From: Dehalococcoidia bacterium
GTDB lineage: Bacteria; Chloroflexota; Dehalococcoidia; Dehalococcoidales; Fen-1064
DNA length: 24,170 nucleotides
NCBI GenBank assembly: GCA_030691775.1
Contig: JAUYDN010000005.1
Span: 1 to 24,170 of the forward strand
Direction of reading: 5' to 3'
Positions 1 through 7,666 of this stretch are shown here, piece after piece (within the stretch, counting starts at the first letter, position 1; every line of letters starts with the position of its first letter). Made by a program: the position numbers and the translations under genes. The notes below the pieces were generated by a model, which was not told the origin of the DNA, did not search any database, and saw only the letters and a program-made list of their open reading frames with translations.

Positions 1-241
1 ATCTGAACAGGATTAGCAGGCAAAAATGGAAGAAAACAGCTTGTCACTACCGAACATTATCACGGGAACAGGAATGGGAGTTAATTACTATCATATTTTT
101 AACAGCCTCCTGCGGAGAAGGGGCAAGGGGATGAGGCGCTGCGTAAGAACTGGCATCTGTATTTAGAATTGTAAAGCTGTTATTGAGACACTACACTAGG
201 AACCCTTTCTATATGAAACGTCTAAAATAATAGGGTTTGTT
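1..241. other. Intergenic, no gene seen
   Basis: No open frame with a credible ribosome binding site or recognisable protein was found here. The opening bases (CAGGATTAGCAGG) resemble a short sequence that recurs after the slipin gene (CAGGATTAACAGG near 4650), which suggests low-level dispersed intergenic repeats. Nothing else could be supported. Confidence 0.5.
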
Positions 242-400
242 TTAATGAAATCCGAAGCACGAATTCCTAAGTTCGAAATAATACCGAATTTCAAATATCA
301 AATGCTCTAAACGTTTTTGTCCTCTGGTCTTGGATATTTGAGTTTGTTTCGGATTTCGATATTCGAATTTCGGATTTCCGATACTTGACACTCGATACCC
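242..400. repeat. AT-rich dispersed intergenic repeat with inverted arms
   Basis: This stretch is built from variants of TTCGAAAT/ATTTCGAA words. It has nested inverted arms: GAAATCCGAA at 247-256 matches TTCGGATTTC at 348-357, and CAAATATC at 292-299 matches GATATTTG at 333-340, so it could fold into one long hairpin. The frame on the minus strand reads as a low-complexity peptide rich in N, P, K, Q and F, of a kind often mis-called as protein in intergenic repeats of sediment bacteria. That resemblance is from memory, not from a search. It ends just before the ribosome binding site of the next gene. Confidence 0.55.
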
Positions 401-422
401 ATCTATTTTTAAGGAGGGCGAT

Positions 423-1181
423 ATGACCACACGTCGGATTCCTGACTACGAAGGCATGCTGGCAGAGACAGTTCTTTTTGCGGGCGACAAAGAAGCCACA
501 ATCGGGGGATATATAGCGCGGCCGCTGGGTGGCGGTCTACACCCGGGTGTCATCGTTATCCACGAGGTCTTCGGGCTGGTGGAGCATACCAAGGAGATAG
601 CACGCAAATTCGCTGCCCACGGTTACATCGCCTTAGCCCCCGACCTGTATTACCGCGAGGGACCAGGTGAACTCGAGAAGATAGTGGCGGGGGTCCGTCA
701 GCAGGGCGGTGTACCGGATGCCCGGCTCATCGGCGACCTGGAAGGGGCGGTCAATGCTTTGCGCTCGGTGGCTGACTGTAACGGTAAAATCGGCTGTATC
801 GGGTATTGCTCCGGCGGCAGACAGACGTTACTGTTCGCCTGCAATACTAAAAATCTTTCTGCCGCGGTGGATTGTTATGGCGGCCGCGTTATCACCGATG
901 AGCTTAATCCTAACCAGCCCAGAGCCGTTATCGATATGATTGCCAGCCTGAGCTGTCCGCTACTGGGGTTATTCGGTGAGATGGACCAGAACCCATCGCC
1001 CCAGCACGTCAGCCGTCTGGAAGAAGAATTAAAGAAGTACGGCAAGACATATGAATTCAAACGGTTTGAAGGGGACGTGGGGCACGGGTTCTTTGCGGAC
1101 TACCGGCCCAGCTACCGGCAAGCCGCGGCGGTCGAAGGCTGGCAGAGGATTTTCGATTTTTACGGTCGCTATCTCTGGTAG
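423..1181 (+). CDS. Dienelactone hydrolase family protein
   Basis: Predicted cytoplasmic alpha/beta hydrolase of the dienelactone hydrolase (carboxymethylenebutenolidase) family, 252 residues, close to the usual length. Visible signatures are HEVFG at 47-51 (the family glutamate), the nucleophile elbow GYCSGG with Cys129, an acidic residue in GEMD (Asp188), and the histidine in VGHGFF (His221). These match the Cys-Asp-His triad of the family. There is no signal peptide. The start is fixed by AAGGAGG seven bases upstream of the ATG. It stands alone, convergent with a small minus-strand gene, so context gives no substrate; members act on cyclic or simple esters, and the true substrate here is unknown. 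The family call is firm, the reaction is not. Confidence 0.9.
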   Translation: MTTRRIPDYEGMLAETVLFAGDKEATIGGYIARPLGGGLHPGVIVIHEVFGLVEHTKEIARKFAAHGYIALAPDLYYREGPGELEKIVAGVRQQGGVPDARLIGDLEGAVNALRSVADCNGKIGCIGYCSGGRQTLLFACNTKNLSAAVDCYGGRVITDELNPNQPRAVIDMIASLSCPLLGLFGEMDQNPSPQHVSRLEEELKKYGKTYEFKRFEGDVGHGFFADYRPSYRQAAAVEGWQRIFDFYGRYLW

Positions 1182-1189
1182 CCGGATAG

Positions 1190-1510
1190 TTATTTCACCC
1201 AGGCGGGGATGCCTACGCAGACAGCGGCTTCCCACTCGAGCTCCGTAAGCATTACCTCACGCATTTCCTGATATTCGGCTGTGGATATATCCAACCAGGC
1301 GGTACGCACGCCGGGCTCCAGGATAACAGAAAGCCGCGCGTCCTTTTGCCCGTTCCATTCATGGTCGAAGTGAAAGTTAATGATATATGTACGGTCCTTA
1401 TCTTGCGGAAGCTGTTCCGGTCTCAAATTCTGACTTCGTTTCGCGCGGATGCTACTCTCGTTTAAGCTCACCAGCTCTTTATAGCTGACTATTTTCATCG
1501 GGACTATCAT
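1190..1510 (-). CDS. Hypothetical protein, about 106 residues
   Basis: A soluble-looking protein with no recognised family. It has no membrane segment or signal peptide; the C-terminal half is acidic and contains HFDHEW and LEWEAAVCVGIPAWVK. The open frame extends to a GTG at 1573, but that codon has no ribosome binding site. GAGGA lies just upstream of tandem ATG codons at 1513 and 1510, and the second has the better spacing, so I chose it. The gene converges on the dienelactone hydrolase with an eight-base gap. The residue composition looks like a real protein rather than a shadow frame, and no competing frame covers it. Function unknown. Confidence 0.55.
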   Translation of the reverse strand: MIVPMKIVSYKELVSLNESSIRAKRSQNLRPEQLPQDKDRTYIINFHFDHEWNGQKDARLSVILEPGVRTAWLDISTAEYQEMREVMLTELEWEAAVCVGIPAWVK

Positions 1511-1687
1511 CATATCCTCGAAGCGTATACTGTCATCATTTAGCCTGCCCTGTACGCAGTATAGAACGCACACCGGCTATGTTTCAAATCCTGTGAATGT
1601 TGAGGCGGTTTACTATTGTCATTACCATGAAAACATCGTCCTTTGTCATTGCTACGAAAATAGCGGAGCCCCCCCGCCTAAAAAAAT

Positions 1688-1758
1688 GTCATACCAGCGA
1701 AGGCTGGTATCCAGAAGGTTAGAAAACGTCTGGATTCCCGCTCGGAGGCGGGAATGAC
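1688..1758. repeat. Small mobile-like repeat with two hairpins (GTCAT...ATGAC ends)
   Basis: The element begins GTCAT and ends ATGAC, giving short terminal inverted repeats. Inside are two perfect hairpins: ATACCAGC/GCTGGTAT with loop GAAG (1691-1710), and ATTCCCGC/GCGGGAAT with a six-base loop (1734-1755). This is the architecture of REP/MITE-like dispersed repeats. A related layout with GTCATTC at one end and GGGTGAC at the other occurs at 12611-12722. Confidence 0.65.
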
Positions 1759-1861
1759 AAAAAAGAGTGGATTTTTCATACTTGATGGTGCCGATGTAAT
1801 CGGCATGATCGATTCTGGAAAAGTCCGTCCCCCCAACATTCCCGAAGAGCCTGCCCCGTTC

Positions 1862-1919
1862 CCGTATCGCGGTACGGGACAAGACTTGATACGGGGCCTG
1901 CCCCGTACTTGATACGGGG
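1862..1919. repeat. Short direct repeats and hairpin (ACTTGATACGGGG)
   Basis: ACTTGATACGGGG occurs twice (1884-1896 and 1907-1919). Between them TACGGGG and CCCCGTA pair around a CCTG loop (1890-1907). An upstream palindromic stretch, CCGTA...TACGG (1862-1877), uses the same words. It looks like a decayed or partial intergenic repeat; no gene is affected. Confidence 0.5.
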
Positions 1920-2002
1920 TCGCTCCGCTCCTCGCAAAGACAAATGATTCATCATTATTTAACGCGTTAGTATTAGTTGTTGCCAGTAGAAATAATGACT
2001 TG

Positions 2003-2040
2003 ACTGAAAGCTGACTGCTGATAGCCGAAAGCTAATAGCT
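2003..2040. repeat. Degenerate tandem AGCTGATAGC-type repeat
   Basis: Imperfect units built on GAAAGCTGA / CTGCTGATAGC / GAAAGCTAATAGCT sit directly beside the glyA stop codon. Such low-complexity tracts are common in intergenic DNA; no role is visible. Confidence 0.4.
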
Positions 2041-2042
2041 CG

Positions 2043-3284
2043 TCATTCAATACTCGGCACTGGAAACCTACCGCAAAGGTGACTTACCTCTTCCCGCGCC
2101 TGTGCTTCGATTCCCTTATCATCCAGATGGGTGATTATATTGACCACGAGCCCGGCGATAGTCTTCATCTCTTCTTGTCTGAAACCCCGCGTGGTGACCG
2201 CTGGCGTTCCCAGCCTGATACCGCTTGTAACCCAGGTAGAACGCGTATCGAACGGGATTGAGTTCCGGTTCACCACGATGCCCACGCGCTCCAGTGCTTC
2301 CTGGGCGTCTTTGCCGGTCACCCCGATTGGGGTCAAATCGACCAGAACAAGGTGGTTATCCGTACCGCCGGAGAGTAAATTTAGACCGAGTCTCTTTAGT
2401 TCGGTAGCCAGCACGAGGGCGTTATCCAGTACTGCCTTCTGGTATTCATAAAACGAAGGCTGGAGAGCCTGGTGGAAACACACCGCTTTGGCGGCAATGG
2501 CATGGACCAGCGGGCCTCCCTGCATTTCCGGAAATACCGCCGAATCGATTTCGTGGGCAAGCTCTTTCTTACAGAGGATAAAGGCACTCCGCGGACCGCG
2601 TAGAGTTTTATGGGTAGTGGATGTAACAATATCTGCGTATGGTACGGGGGTGGGATGTAAACCAACGGCAATCAGTCCGGCAATATGTGCCATATCCACC
2701 ATTAGCTTTGCTCTTACCTTGTCTGCGATTGCCCGGAAACGCTCGAAATCGATAATACGAGGATAGGCACTCGCCCCGGCGACAATCAACTTTGGCTTGT
2801 GCTCCAGCGCCAGTCGCTCCACCGCGTCGTAGTCGATGCGTCCGGTCTCCCGGTTTACACCATAGGGTATGAAATGAAAAGATTTCCCTGAGAAAGTAAT
2901 CTTGTCACCGTGGGTCATATGACCGCCGTGCGCCAACTGCATCCCCATCACCGTATCGCCGTAATCGAGGAGGGCAAAATAAGCCGCCATATTCGCCTGC
3001 GCGCCGGCGTGCGGTTGGACATTGGCGTGCTCGGCTCTGAACAGTTTTTTCACCCTTTCCAGCGCCAGTGATTCGATGGCATCGACGTTTTCACAACCGC
3101 CGTAATGCCGGTGGCGCGGGTAACCTTCTGCGTATTTATCCGTTAAGAACGAGCCATGCGCCTCCAGGACAGCTTTACTCGTATAATTTTCCGAGGCTAT
3201 TAAATTTATCGTCTGCCGCTGTCGCTTCTTCTCCATTTCCAGAATACGGCTCAGCTCCGTGTCCACCTGTTGCAAATAGCTCAT
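2043..3284 (-). CDS. glyA: Serine hydroxymethyltransferase
   Basis: Cytoplasmic PLP enzyme that interconverts serine and glycine while charging tetrahydrofolate with a one-carbon unit. The 413 residues equal the usual bacterial length. Signatures include NLIASENYTS near the N-terminus, the tetrahydrofolate/PLP region DKYAEGYPRHRHYGG (49-63), Asp197 and His200 in MVDMAHIAGL, and the PLP lysine Lys226 in TSTTHKTLRGPR. All are intact. The ATG at 3284 is preceded by AGGGGGTG, which fixes the start. It is the only well-characterised gene on the minus strand and is separated by over 580 bases from the slipin, so it is likely transcribed alone. Confidence 0.97.
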   Translation of the reverse strand: MSYLQQVDTELSRILEMEKKRQRQTINLIASENYTSKAVLEAHGSFLTDKYAEGYPRHRHYGGCENVDAIESLALERVKKLFRAEHANVQPHAGAQANMAAYFALLDYGDTVMGMQLAHGGHMTHGDKITFSGKSFHFIPYGVNRETGRIDYDAVERLALEHKPKLIVAGASAYPRIIDFERFRAIADKVRAKLMVDMAHIAGLIAVGLHPTPVPYADIVTSTTHKTLRGPRSAFILCKKELAHEIDSAVFPEMQGGPLVHAIAAKAVCFHQALQPSFYEYQKAVLDNALVLATELKRLGLNLLSGGTDNHLVLVDLTPIGVTGKDAQEALERVGIVVNRNSIPFDTRSTWVTSGIRLGTPAVTTRGFRQEEMKTIAGLVVNIITHLDDKGIEAQAREEVSHLCGRFPVPSIE

Positions 3285-3867
3285 GTCACACCCCCTAATT
3301 ATTTGAAGTGTACTACGAAAAAGCGCCTGGTAGCAATAATCCGATTACAACATATCCGGCCGTTTTCCTGAAATACAACCCGAATTATTGATGCGTATTA
3401 TTACCGTATCGTTTATACCTTACTATAAGCACTGTTGTACCAGAAGACGTTTACCACCACATACCGCCATAAAAAAGATAATCCGCTTGCCGTTACGCTT
3501 TTTGACTCACTCCCGGTTGCCTGCGTGAGTACGATTAAAATCATTTGTAAAAAGTATTGCAGATGCGGAGCTATTTAATATACATTAATTAGTAATTTGG
3601 GTATCGGATGGCTCAACATTACAGTAATATTACTTTGAGAGACGTCCTCCGGAGATGCTAGGGAATGAACTGATTGGATAAATGGCATAAATATTATATA
3701 ATCTACCTTGAACATATATAGCAATTCATATTTCGCTTTTCTATTTTTACCCAGCTTTGCCCGGTATACCCAGTGTATTTGACGTCTCACACCTACCCCG
3801 ATGTGCGCTAATAGAATACGGAATAAACGGTCGAAGCCGAATGATATAATCAAGGAGGACTTTTAGA
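3285..3867. other. Divergent intergenic region, glyA / slipin
   Basis: A 583-base AT-rich spacer between divergent genes, so it should carry promoters for both. I found no RNA gene and no riboswitch I could recognise. Minus-strand open frames here have no ribosome binding site and look like chance. One promoter-like arrangement for the plus strand is listed at 3674-3702. Confidence 0.5.
3674..3702 (+). promoter_or_regulatory. Candidate sigma-70-type promoter upstream of slipin
   Basis: TTGGAT (3674-3679) and a perfect TATAAT (3697-3702) are separated by 17 bases. The -35 box matches only three of six consensus bases, and the distance to the slipin start is about 165 bases. A second TATAAT at 3845-3850 lies too near the ribosome binding site to serve. 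Weak support only. Confidence 0.3.
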
Positions 3868-4647
3868 ATGGATACCTGGGTCATCGCCATTATCGTCGTT
3901 GTCTTGTTAGTGTGGTTCGGATTTGGTTTCCGGGTTGTAAAACAGTACGAACGAGGGGTGATGCTACGGTTCGGGCGCCTCATAAGCACGAGAAATCCGG
4001 GGCTTAATCAGAAAATCCCCCTGGTAGACCAGATCATCAGGCTCAGTCTGCGGGTAAACACCACCGTATAGGATCCGCAGGAAGTCATCACCAAGGACAA
4101 CGTCACCGTGCGCGTTGATGCCGTGGTGTACTACATGGTCATCGACCCTGTTAAAGCGATTATCAACGTCGAGAACTACCGCCAGGCCGCCATCCAGCTG
4201 GCACTGACAACTCTACGGAGCGTGCTCGGGCAATCGGAACTGGATGAGCTGCTCTCCCACCGCGACCAGATTAACCTGAGACTGCGGGAGATTATCGATG
4301 AGCAGACAGAGGAACCTTGGGGCGTGCGCGCGACCCTGGTAGAAGTGAAGGATGTACTGCTACCGGAAGCAATGCAGAGGGCGATGGCGCGCCAGGCAGA
4401 ATCCGAGCGCGAAAGACGCGCTAAGATTATTCACGCACAGGGCGAACGCGATGCGGCGAAGACACTGGCAGAAGCGGCCGATATTATCTCCGTGAACCCG
4501 GTGACACTTCAATTACGGTATCTGCAGACCCTGGTCGAGATTTCCGGGGAAAGAAACAGCACCATCATCCCGCTCACCATCGATATTGTTAATGCTCTAT
4601 CAGGCAGGCTTGCTTTGAAATCGGGTGACGGCAACCAGGGGAAATAA
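3868..4647 (+). pseudogene. Slipin / SPFH (band 7) protein gene interrupted by one in-frame TAG
   Basis: The reading frame encodes a membrane-anchored SPFH-domain protein of the slipin/stomatin type: one N-terminal membrane segment (residues 3-22), then VKQYERGVMLRFGR, then the band 7 domain with QEVITKDNVTVRVDAVVYY, LRSVLGQSELDELLSHRD, and the C-terminal MARQAESERERRAKII and NPVTLQLRYLQTL. Taken through, it is 259 residues, the normal length. Codon 68 is TAG (4069-4071), and the frame continues unchanged on both sides, so only this codon breaks it. AAGGAGG precedes the ATG. A GTG at 4108 could restart a fragment, but without the membrane anchor. It may be a true inactivation, a recent mutation or a sequence error; the otherwise perfect conservation argues against old decay. 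Confidence 0.8.
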
Positions 4648-4673
4648 CCAGGATTAACAGGTACAAAAGTCTC

Positions 4674-4693
4674 ACCGGAAGTTTGAATCCGGT
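4674..4693 (+). promoter_or_regulatory. Hairpin just upstream of the tetraheme cytochrome start
   Basis: ACCGGA and TCCGGT form a perfect six-base stem with an eight-base loop, ending 15 bases before the preferred ATG. It could affect translation initiation or mark the mRNA 5' region; it lacks a T tract, so it is not a typical terminator. Confidence 0.3.
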
Positions 4694-4708
4694 AACGTGA
4701 AGGTACTG

Positions 4709-5296
4709 ATGCAAAAAATTAACATAAACGGAGAAGTAGTACACGCTCGACCAGTGAAAAAGCACCACCTGGTATGGCTGGCAGTTATCGCCGGAGCCGC
4801 CCTGCTAGGCATCGTCTTCTGGTTGTTGCTTTCCCAACCGCGTGTGGTACAGGGAGCGGAGGGCCAGCCACTGGACTGCGTGTCCTGCCATAAAATAGAG
4901 CTGAACTTCCATGACAAGCTCGGTACGGGCGACCGGGCGTGCTACGTGTGCCACGATAGCACCGATGCCACCATGCAGAATCACCGACTGGTCAACGATG
5001 AAATTATCAAAAGGTCAGATTCCAGTCAATTATGCGGGCAGTGCCACCAGGCGAGATACAATGCCTGGCTTGAAGGCACACACGGGATTCCAGGCACGGT
5101 TGCGGCGGTTTCATGCGTTACCTGTCATAACCCTCACCAGCCGCAGATAGCCTTCCAGAACATCACCAAGCCACCGACGCCTCAGGTGCATTCGGCGCCG
5201 CCCCTCCCCACAGACTGGATGATGATAATCGGCATTACGGTCATCGTCCTTATCATCGCTGGCATCATATATGCCAGGCGGGGAGAAACGGCGTGA
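4709..5296 (+). CDS. Tetraheme membrane cytochrome c
   Basis: A 195-residue protein with one membrane segment at each end (about 21-41 and 170-189) and four CXXCH haem c sites between them: CVSCH (57), CYVCH (78), CGQCH (109) and CVTCH (136). The haem domain should lie outside the cytoplasmic membrane. It most likely passes electrons between the following Fe-S/NrfD pair and a soluble or surface partner. The start could be a GTG at 4697, but the ATG at 4709 has GAAGG five bases upstream and was preferred. Its stop overlaps the GTG of the Fe-S gene (GTGA), so the two are translationally coupled. It is not a clear NrfB, QrcA or DsrJ; the specific family is not recognised. Confidence 0.85.
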   Translation: MQKININGEVVHARPVKKHHLVWLAVIAGAALLGIVFWLLLSQPRVVQGAEGQPLDCVSCHKIELNFHDKLGTGDRACYVCHDSTDATMQNHRLVNDEIIKRSDSSQLCGQCHQARYNAWLEGTHGIPGTVAAVSCVTCHNPHQPQIAFQNITKPPTPQVHSAPPLPTDWMMIIGITVIVLIIAGIIYARRGETA

Positions 5297-6165
5297 AGAA
5301 GATTGACCGTCGGCAGTTCATAACCTATCTCGTCGGCGCGGCAGGCGCGGTCTTACTCACGAGACAGGCACTGGCGTCGCCCTCCAGAAGTTCCCCAACG
5401 TCAGGCGCAACCACCCTGCTGACAGTGAAAAAGGCTGAACCTCGCAAATACCGGGTCGATGGCTCCGGCACGAAGCCAACTGAAGGTACCCGGTTCGTAA
5501 TGGTAATCGATGCCGGTGCCTGTATCGGGTGCCGGCGTTGCGTATATGCCTGCAAAACGGAAAACAACATCCCGGATACCATCTCCCCACCCTGGATAGA
5601 GGTGTTCCAGATGAAGAACGAGGTGGACCTGACCGGTACCCCCTCCAGGGAAGACCTCAAAACTGGCTCCACCACGTCTTACACCGAATCGCCTCTCCCG
5701 GGGATGTGGTACCAGCCAGTACAATGCAACCACTGTGACAATGCACCGTGCGTAAGAGTTTGTCCCACCGGCGCCACCTATAAAACTGAGGATGGCTTCG
5801 TGCTGATGGACTATGAAAAGTGCGTGGGATGCCGTTTTTGCGTGGTGGCTTGCCCTTATAGCGCTCGCCGTTTCAACTGGATTAAACCTCAAGTGGACCA
5901 GGTAAATGTTAACCCCCTGGTGCCGGTGCGCCCGGTTGGCGTGGTGGAAAAATGCACGTTCTGTGTACACCGCACCCGGGATGGCAAATTACCCCGCTGT
6001 GTGGAAGTCTGCCCGGTGGGGGCGAGGCATTTCGGCAATATCAATGACCCGGAAAGCGAGGTTGCTAAAATCATCACCGATACCCCCAACTTCCGCCTGC
6101 TCGAGGAACTGAATACCCAGCCGAACATTCGTTATATCGTTCGGGGAAAGAAATACACGAGGTAA
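5293..6165 (+). CDS. Tat-exported four-cluster Fe-S protein (NrfC/DsrO/PsrB-like)
   Basis: A 290-residue ferredoxin-like electron-transfer subunit. The N-terminus has a Tat signal (DRRQFI followed by a hydrophobic stretch to about residue 28), placing it outside the membrane. Sixteen cysteines are arranged as four [4Fe-4S] binding groups: CIGCRRCVYAC (77-87), CNHCDNAPCVRVC (145-157), CVGCRFCVVAC (177-187) and CTFC...CVEVC (221-240). This is the pattern of NrfC, DsrO and QrcC-type proteins that pair with an NrfD protein, which follows three bases later. GGAG precedes the GTG start, which overlaps the preceding stop. Its job is to relay electrons between the quinone site of the NrfD subunit and the tetraheme cytochrome. 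Confidence 0.92.
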   Translation: MKKIDRRQFITYLVGAAGAVLLTRQALASPSRSSPTSGATTLLTVKKAEPRKYRVDGSGTKPTEGTRFVMVIDAGACIGCRRCVYACKTENNIPDTISPPWIEVFQMKNEVDLTGTPSREDLKTGSTTSYTESPLPGMWYQPVQCNHCDNAPCVRVCPTGATYKTEDGFVLMDYEKCVGCRFCVVACPYSARRFNWIKPQVDQVNVNPLVPVRPVGVVEKCTFCVHRTRDGKLPRCVEVCPVGARHFGNINDPESEVAKIITDTPNFRLLEELNTQPNIRYIVRGKKYTR

Positions 6166-6168
6166 CAA

Positions 6169-7455
6169 ATGATTCGTCGCACGACTATCGACCAGCACGA
6201 GGAGAGTTTACTGAAGCCCCTGCTCTCTGCCGGCAAACCATACCTGGCGTTCTGTGCCGCCTTACTGCTCATCGTTCTCTGGGCGGGTTATGCCTGGGTG
6301 CTGCAACTGACCGGAGGCCTGGGGATTACGGCGATGCGCACGCCGGTGGGTCCTGCCTGGGGCATATACATCGTAAATTTCGTCTTTTTCGCCTCGATGG
6401 CGCACGGCGGCATGGCTATTTCCGCGGCGGTGCACCTGCTTAAGGCGGAAAAATTCAAGCCCATCGCACGCATGGGCGAGGTACTCACCATCGTTTCGCT
6501 TGCTATGGCTGGCCTCAGCATCATCATCGATATGGGGCGCCCCGACCGCGCGTTCAATATGATACGCTTCTGGCCGGAGCGCGTGGGTACTTCACCGCTT
6601 ACCTGGGATGTGACCGTTATCGTGCTCTACCTGGTGCTTTCCCTTTCTTTCCTGTGGCTCACGATGCGCCGCGACCTGGCGCGTCTTGCCAAACGCTTCG
6701 GTTTACGCGGTCGGCTTTACAATCTGCTCCTGATAGGCTACAAGGCGGATGAAGATAAAAAAGTAGATAGGCTGGCGTTCTGGCTTTCCATCGCCATTGT
6801 CATCCTCATCGTGATGCTCAGTGGCGGCGTCATTCCCTGGATATTCGGGTTGATACCTGCCCAGGCAGGGTGGTTCAGCGCCATGGCGGGTCCGTATTTC
6901 CTCACCGCCGCGCTGGCTTCTTCGTTAGCGGCGGTAATAGTTGTGGCTGTATTGTTGCGTAAGATTTACCACTGGGAAGACTACATTAAACCGGAAACAT
7001 TTAAAAGCCTGGGCATTCTACTCGGGGTTATTACTGGCTTTTACGTGTACCTGACTTTTGCCGAGCAATTGACCGCCAACTATGCCGCTCCCCACCCGGA
7101 ACTGGCGGTTTCCGAACTGCTAATGACCGGGGAGCTTGCACCCCTTTACTGGACGATGATAATCGGCGGTTTTGTCTTTCCGGTGCTGATGCTGGTCGGG
7201 CAGACTCTCCGCCCCAGGCTGTTCAGCCCCACCCGCACTGCCATATACGCCGGCGTACTGATTATCGCTTTCTGGTTGAAGCGGTTCTTCATCGTTATCC
7301 CTTCCCTACTGCGCCCGCTTCTGCCCTTCCCCAACGGTAGCTACACTCCTACCTGGGTAGAATGGTCCATTATTGCCGGAACTGTGGCGGCGGCAGTACT
7401 CCTTTACGCAATCTTCATCAAAGTATTCCCGATTGTGGAGGCGCATAAAGAATGA
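6169..7455 (+). CDS. NrfD/PsrC-family quinone-interacting membrane protein
   Basis: A 428-residue integral membrane protein with about ten predicted helices, for example around residues 25-43, 65-90, 100-122, 200-225, 280-300 and 390-415. It belongs to the NrfD (polysulfide reductase membrane subunit) superfamily, which binds menaquinone but has no haem. Ten helices place it nearer the DsrP/QrcD/ActC size class than the eight-helix PsrC. The MAHGGMAI segment and RPDRAFNMIRFWP loop are typical of the family. It follows the Fe-S gene by three bases and overlaps the next gene by ATGA, so the unit is one operon. No molybdopterin enzyme accompanies it, so its electron donor or acceptor outside the quinone pool is unknown. 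Confidence 0.9.
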   Translation: MIRRTTIDQHEESLLKPLLSAGKPYLAFCAALLLIVLWAGYAWVLQLTGGLGITAMRTPVGPAWGIYIVNFVFFASMAHGGMAISAAVHLLKAEKFKPIARMGEVLTIVSLAMAGLSIIIDMGRPDRAFNMIRFWPERVGTSPLTWDVTVIVLYLVLSLSFLWLTMRRDLARLAKRFGLRGRLYNLLLIGYKADEDKKVDRLAFWLSIAIVILIVMLSGGVIPWIFGLIPAQAGWFSAMAGPYFLTAALASSLAAVIVVAVLLRKIYHWEDYIKPETFKSLGILLGVITGFYVYLTFAEQLTANYAAPHPELAVSELLMTGELAPLYWTMIIGGFVFPVLMLVGQTLRPRLFSPTRTAIYAGVLIIAFWLKRFFIVIPSLLRPLLPFPNGSYTPTWVEWSIIAGTVAAAVLLYAIFIKVFPIVEAHKE

Positions 7456-7643
7456 TCGGTATTATCGTTATCGCGGTGGTGGTAATTCCCGTGGTGGTGC
7501 TCATCCTGGAGTTCGTGCTGGAAAAGCCCAGGACATTCCGCATCCCATCCCTGTTCCTCGGCTCGGTGGTCGCCCAGATTGTCGGAGTGGTTGTCCTGAT
7601 GGCGCTAATGGGTGCCCTGCTGGGTCTTTTAATTCCCCAATAG
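7452..7643 (+). CDS. Small two-helix membrane protein, likely a subunit of the NrfD complex
   Basis: A 63-residue protein made of two hydrophobic helices (about 2-23 and 36-60) joined by a short loop with EKPRTFRIP. The start overlaps the NrfD stop by ATGA, and the gene lies inside the operon, so it is probably an accessory subunit or assembly factor of that membrane complex. No family is recognised. Composition rich in V, I and L with no polar active residues argues for a structural role. Confidence 0.7.
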   Translation: MIGIIVIAVVVIPVVVLILEFVLEKPRTFRIPSLFLGSVVAQIVGVVVLMALMGALLGLLIPQ

Positions 7644-7666
7644 TGCCTCACCGGTTAAGGAGCTGA

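Larger units (their letters stand above)
1574..2042. other. Repeat-rich intergenic region
   Basis: Spacer between the small unknown gene and the 3' end of glyA. It holds three separate repeat-like blocks listed individually (1688-1758, 1862-1919 and 2003-2040) and no credible coding frame. Both flanking genes are on the minus strand; the promoter of the small gene should lie at its left-hand repeat side, but I could not define one. Confidence 0.6.

Noticed and set aside
4069..4071. TAG read as pyrrolysine in the slipin
   Set aside because: Slipins have no known pyrrolysine, no pyrrolysine genes are in view, and a point mutation or sequence error is simpler.
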